From CBDCUW01 sp963734865 (GTDB lineage Bacteria; Planctomycetota; Planctomycetia; Pirellulales; Pirellulaceae): DNA of 64,000 nt. The translations under genes and the position numbers were made by a program. The stretch's first letter is position 1. Each line of letters begins with the position of its first letter. Under the pieces are notes generated by a model. That model had not been told where the DNA came from and made no database searches. It was given only the letters and a program-made list of their open reading frames with translations. This document shows, in pieces, positions 63,801 to 64,000 of this stretch. The DNA lies in contig CAVTIV010000005.1 in assembly GCA_963734865.1 (NCBI GenBank), forward strand, positions 372,001 through 436,000, given 5' to 3'.

Positions 63801-64000
63801 GCTGACTCCCTGGACGTTGACTCCCACTGTGTTGCCGTACAGCGTGTTGTGAGCAATCAATTGTCCGCTACGTGCGTTAATGCCGACACTGTTGCGTGCG
63901 ATGCGATTGAATTGCACCGGGCCGCTGAAATCAACACCCACCGTGTTCGTCTCGATCAGGTTGGCGTGATCGAAGTCGAGGGGAATCAGCGAACCAGATC
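57780..64000 (-). CDS. Giant secreted protein, N-terminal beta-helix segment, partial at window edge
   Basis: Frame open from the right edge of the window (no stop between 63941 and 64000; the reading is ..DHANLIETNTVGVDFSG..), so the gene starts outside. More than 2,070 residues. Right-handed beta-helix rungs (GNTVGVNVQG, NNTMYTAAGDNI) begin it; then a LWTENGYDIFV/FSDYN linker, a jelly-roll-like domain (GNPSFESGLSGWTASPSG), a YFVNNAS module with beta-helix, a KNH/Ser-Thr-rich-type domain (ETWPQDHTFEITWRSQD), a YYVNDGS module with beta-helix, and a golvesin-like domain (GLTPGAFYEVSSTW, AQADGAVIADAIRI) near 57.9-58.6 kb. Ends in a false stop caused by one missing base near 57909. Confidence 0.85.
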   Translation of the reverse strand, partial: SGSLIPLDFDHANLIETNTVGVDFSGPVQFNRIARNSVGINARSGQLIAHNTLYGNTVGVNVQGVSDVRIFNNTMYTAAGDNIRAGSVSDQVEVRNNTLWTENGYDIFVDDNSTVGFFSDYNDLHAGSSGKLVYWTKDFNDILDWQEDVHQFDLHSIGRTVVNPDWSQPRFVSLSLNDYRIFDETARQRFSSPTIDLADARSDQALPLSYQNLLGNPSFESGLSGWTASPSGATQGSGPSPWDGTSYFSASVNPVTTLDQQVDLVAAGLLPADIDSKNLSLVFGGRARSANETPVDTGTITLTFLDDGNAVVKTITTAAGNVNECWELIGDRTFIPVGARSVNFRYTAVRRSGTTNDVYLDGAFLYVQADNVQPNLGADGNTYVETSQNINQHLVLRSPDLYTDWLHDAPLKIRWDSFGNTAKAPVRIDLYQDGPSGPQFLLNIAPTAPDTGEYIWIAANDGVNFGTYGLRIRISIVGNETIADRSTETFTVPENTQSLHTYFVNNASMVNDEYTSAVGSNRNTGLLPDRPKPYLNNILRIYTLGPNDVVSVDTGDYPELYPTLISPLSGIGDDAGFVLTGPTNSGRVASFSPANPQYRPAPVLELSDADSMTISHFTIFGGTMGLWAHDGTTNLVANYLNIHDNSQEGFRVDGVRNSFGIRIDSGTAVSELGNSTLVHNGFGSVSNHQSGIFIDGLIGRLHDTSVTYSGDRGISLIDPGAARIEANVSAHNAGSGLSIVNSEYEQPTAIVGNANLSLGLGNIFDDNNGSGISASGAVLVAGNTVSNTRGVFNVGISATGAGYPTGVEVASNAVYNNYRGIQGARLTHNNRVYHNTEIGILNSGQIDENVVYSNDVGIYTQYGLRNNLVYANSFRGIYLYSTGFAGFQVDVVNNTVYQPQGDAIFIDRATANVHLRNNLLWAENAAGRLDAGYALVVDSTSQQGFTSDYNILHASGAGKVALWQGVSRPTLSSWQSTTFQDSNSVSQDPLLVNPLGVDGKLGYFDSVRDGRDDDFHEQSLNGSFHGSSLAPIVGANGLPVFPSVIATADTSQSPAIDRGAPADSYAREPAPNGSFINLGAYGNTALASLSPAEYVLVTKADGGETWPQDHTFEITWRSQDTASTVKIELLRQATVEDPISVVMLIAATAPNSGSFSWTIPTSLTPADDYLIRITRNDNAALSDDSNSYFTIAAPVNVYYVNDGSVNTAGDWTTTAGNNAFDALSPDSPKASIGAVLAAYQLNAGDIIRVDDGTYPQGVNIVLNASMSGITIEGYHDAAFPERHALIDRGNPNFGSAAFELGNAANVSIDQLWITGAYSAIYGPSNAGSTGLTVSNSTLFGNQYSGIQLLGGNNYATLVGNTTYGIRDGAFSQRQSIGIQADGNDTVITQNTVYDTENTGIQAFGARASVNANHVFASSVGVTVQTPGPTVYSPSLQSLVLDNTVHDTIVGISANGTIVVSGNTVYGDLNNPNQFGSTGIVTGVYVETFENTVYENHVGIRGGGWIHDNRVFRNTTSGIQALANSGRTELFPNGTIDHNVVYANQVGIEITSFSSANGDDTIRNNLVYDNSVHGIYLNGYHIGTADVANNTIYQPQGNAIRIESSFSNAHLQNNVLWAASGYDISVDPASEVGFQSDYNNLYTTGTGQIGSWENRPFSRLVDWSYELGLDRHSQSTNPQFVNATGPDGILGYSTTTVGAARILDNTSPGFTLSGDWDHVDQTLGSGGSFLESAPINGNANAGWSFAATAVIGGQTLTYPVSAYWNANRGLGSATYAYVASYDLNWISAGQQMHGIFTVGPADFFTVNQSGTGAGYRSLGDLVLNVPNPSHDAATQVTGSLGLTVSVHGGQNFIADALTVNGQTVEEGNPQGTWIQGGLAGDYDRRAAGGREEVASWTVTGLTPGAFYEVSSTWLAYSTLSSKARYFISGGETVERQISIDQTIAPNDFTDAGVGWKRIAIVQATADTMTVKLSAQADGAVIADAIRIQEIEGDTALDDDFHLLSSSASVDRGNPVSYHYAESLPSGDRDDLVLTATRRKRPPAQAKSCRWFRQAASRSYRSVNKYRSHGARPD

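Overview
The window looks like chromosome from a planctomycete, most likely of the Pirellulaceae/Rhodopirellula group. The evidence is a DUF1559 protein with a type IV pilin-like N-terminus, a sigma factor with extra N-terminal DNA-binding modules, many secreted proteins without known function, moderately high G+C, and an enormous secreted multidomain gene. It is mostly ordinary core chromosome with one insertion sequence and one accessory giant gene.

Layout. 0.2-5.6 kb: a GntR/YtrA-type regulator, an ABC-2 ATPase, a large permease and a companion membrane protein, all overlapping, so one operon. 5.8-8.0 kb: a zinc-ribbon gene, then an IS1182-like element with perfect 34-bp inverted ends that touch the stop codons of both neighbours. 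8.0-11.9 kb (minus): argB, an argD-like gene lacking the catalytic lysine, argF and rph. 12.3-14.6 kb: proC and small genes. 14.7-16.5 kb (minus): rplA-rplJ-rplL with a terminator but without rplK or rpoBC. 17-22.4 kb: phhB, a small conserved gene, rpmG (55 codons), recJ, a lipoprotein, the DUF1559 protein and a secreted msrA. 22.4-30.1 kb (minus): argE-like peptidase, a J-domain-like membrane protein, coaX, obgE and two secreted proteins, one with a Tat signal. 30.9-36.1 kb: the unusual sigma factor, an aldo/keto reductase, a hydroxypyruvate-isomerase-like protein, a lone FliN/SpoA domain and an NRDE protein. 36.2-41.3 kb (minus): a membrane protein with two covalent-FMN domains and ferredoxin-type cysteines, overlapping a secreted FAD oxidoreductase, then a rhomboid protease. 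41.4-43.4 kb: a GGQ-type release-factor-like protein and an M28 peptidase.

43.5 kb to the right edge (minus) is a single giant coding region of more than 20.5 kb that enters from beyond the window. In protein order it carries parallel beta-helix modules, two malectin-like domains, DUF11 and PKD-like domains, two six-bladed kelch propellers, six near-identical 90-residue MBG repeats and C-terminal RTX calcium-binding repeats. It is broken by eight apparent frameshifts in this sequence. Five further single- or two-base frameshifts hit the zinc-ribbon gene, argB, argD-like, msrA and the isomerase. Several fall in short homopolymers, so sequence or assembly error is a serious alternative to real gene decay.

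The parts most worth following are the giant adhesin-like protein, the FMN/Fe-S membrane protein plus secreted FAD enzyme pair, the helix-turn-helix/sigma fusion, the lysine-less aminotransferase inside the arginine operon, and short tandem repeats in intergenic DNA, one of which starts exactly at gene stop codons.
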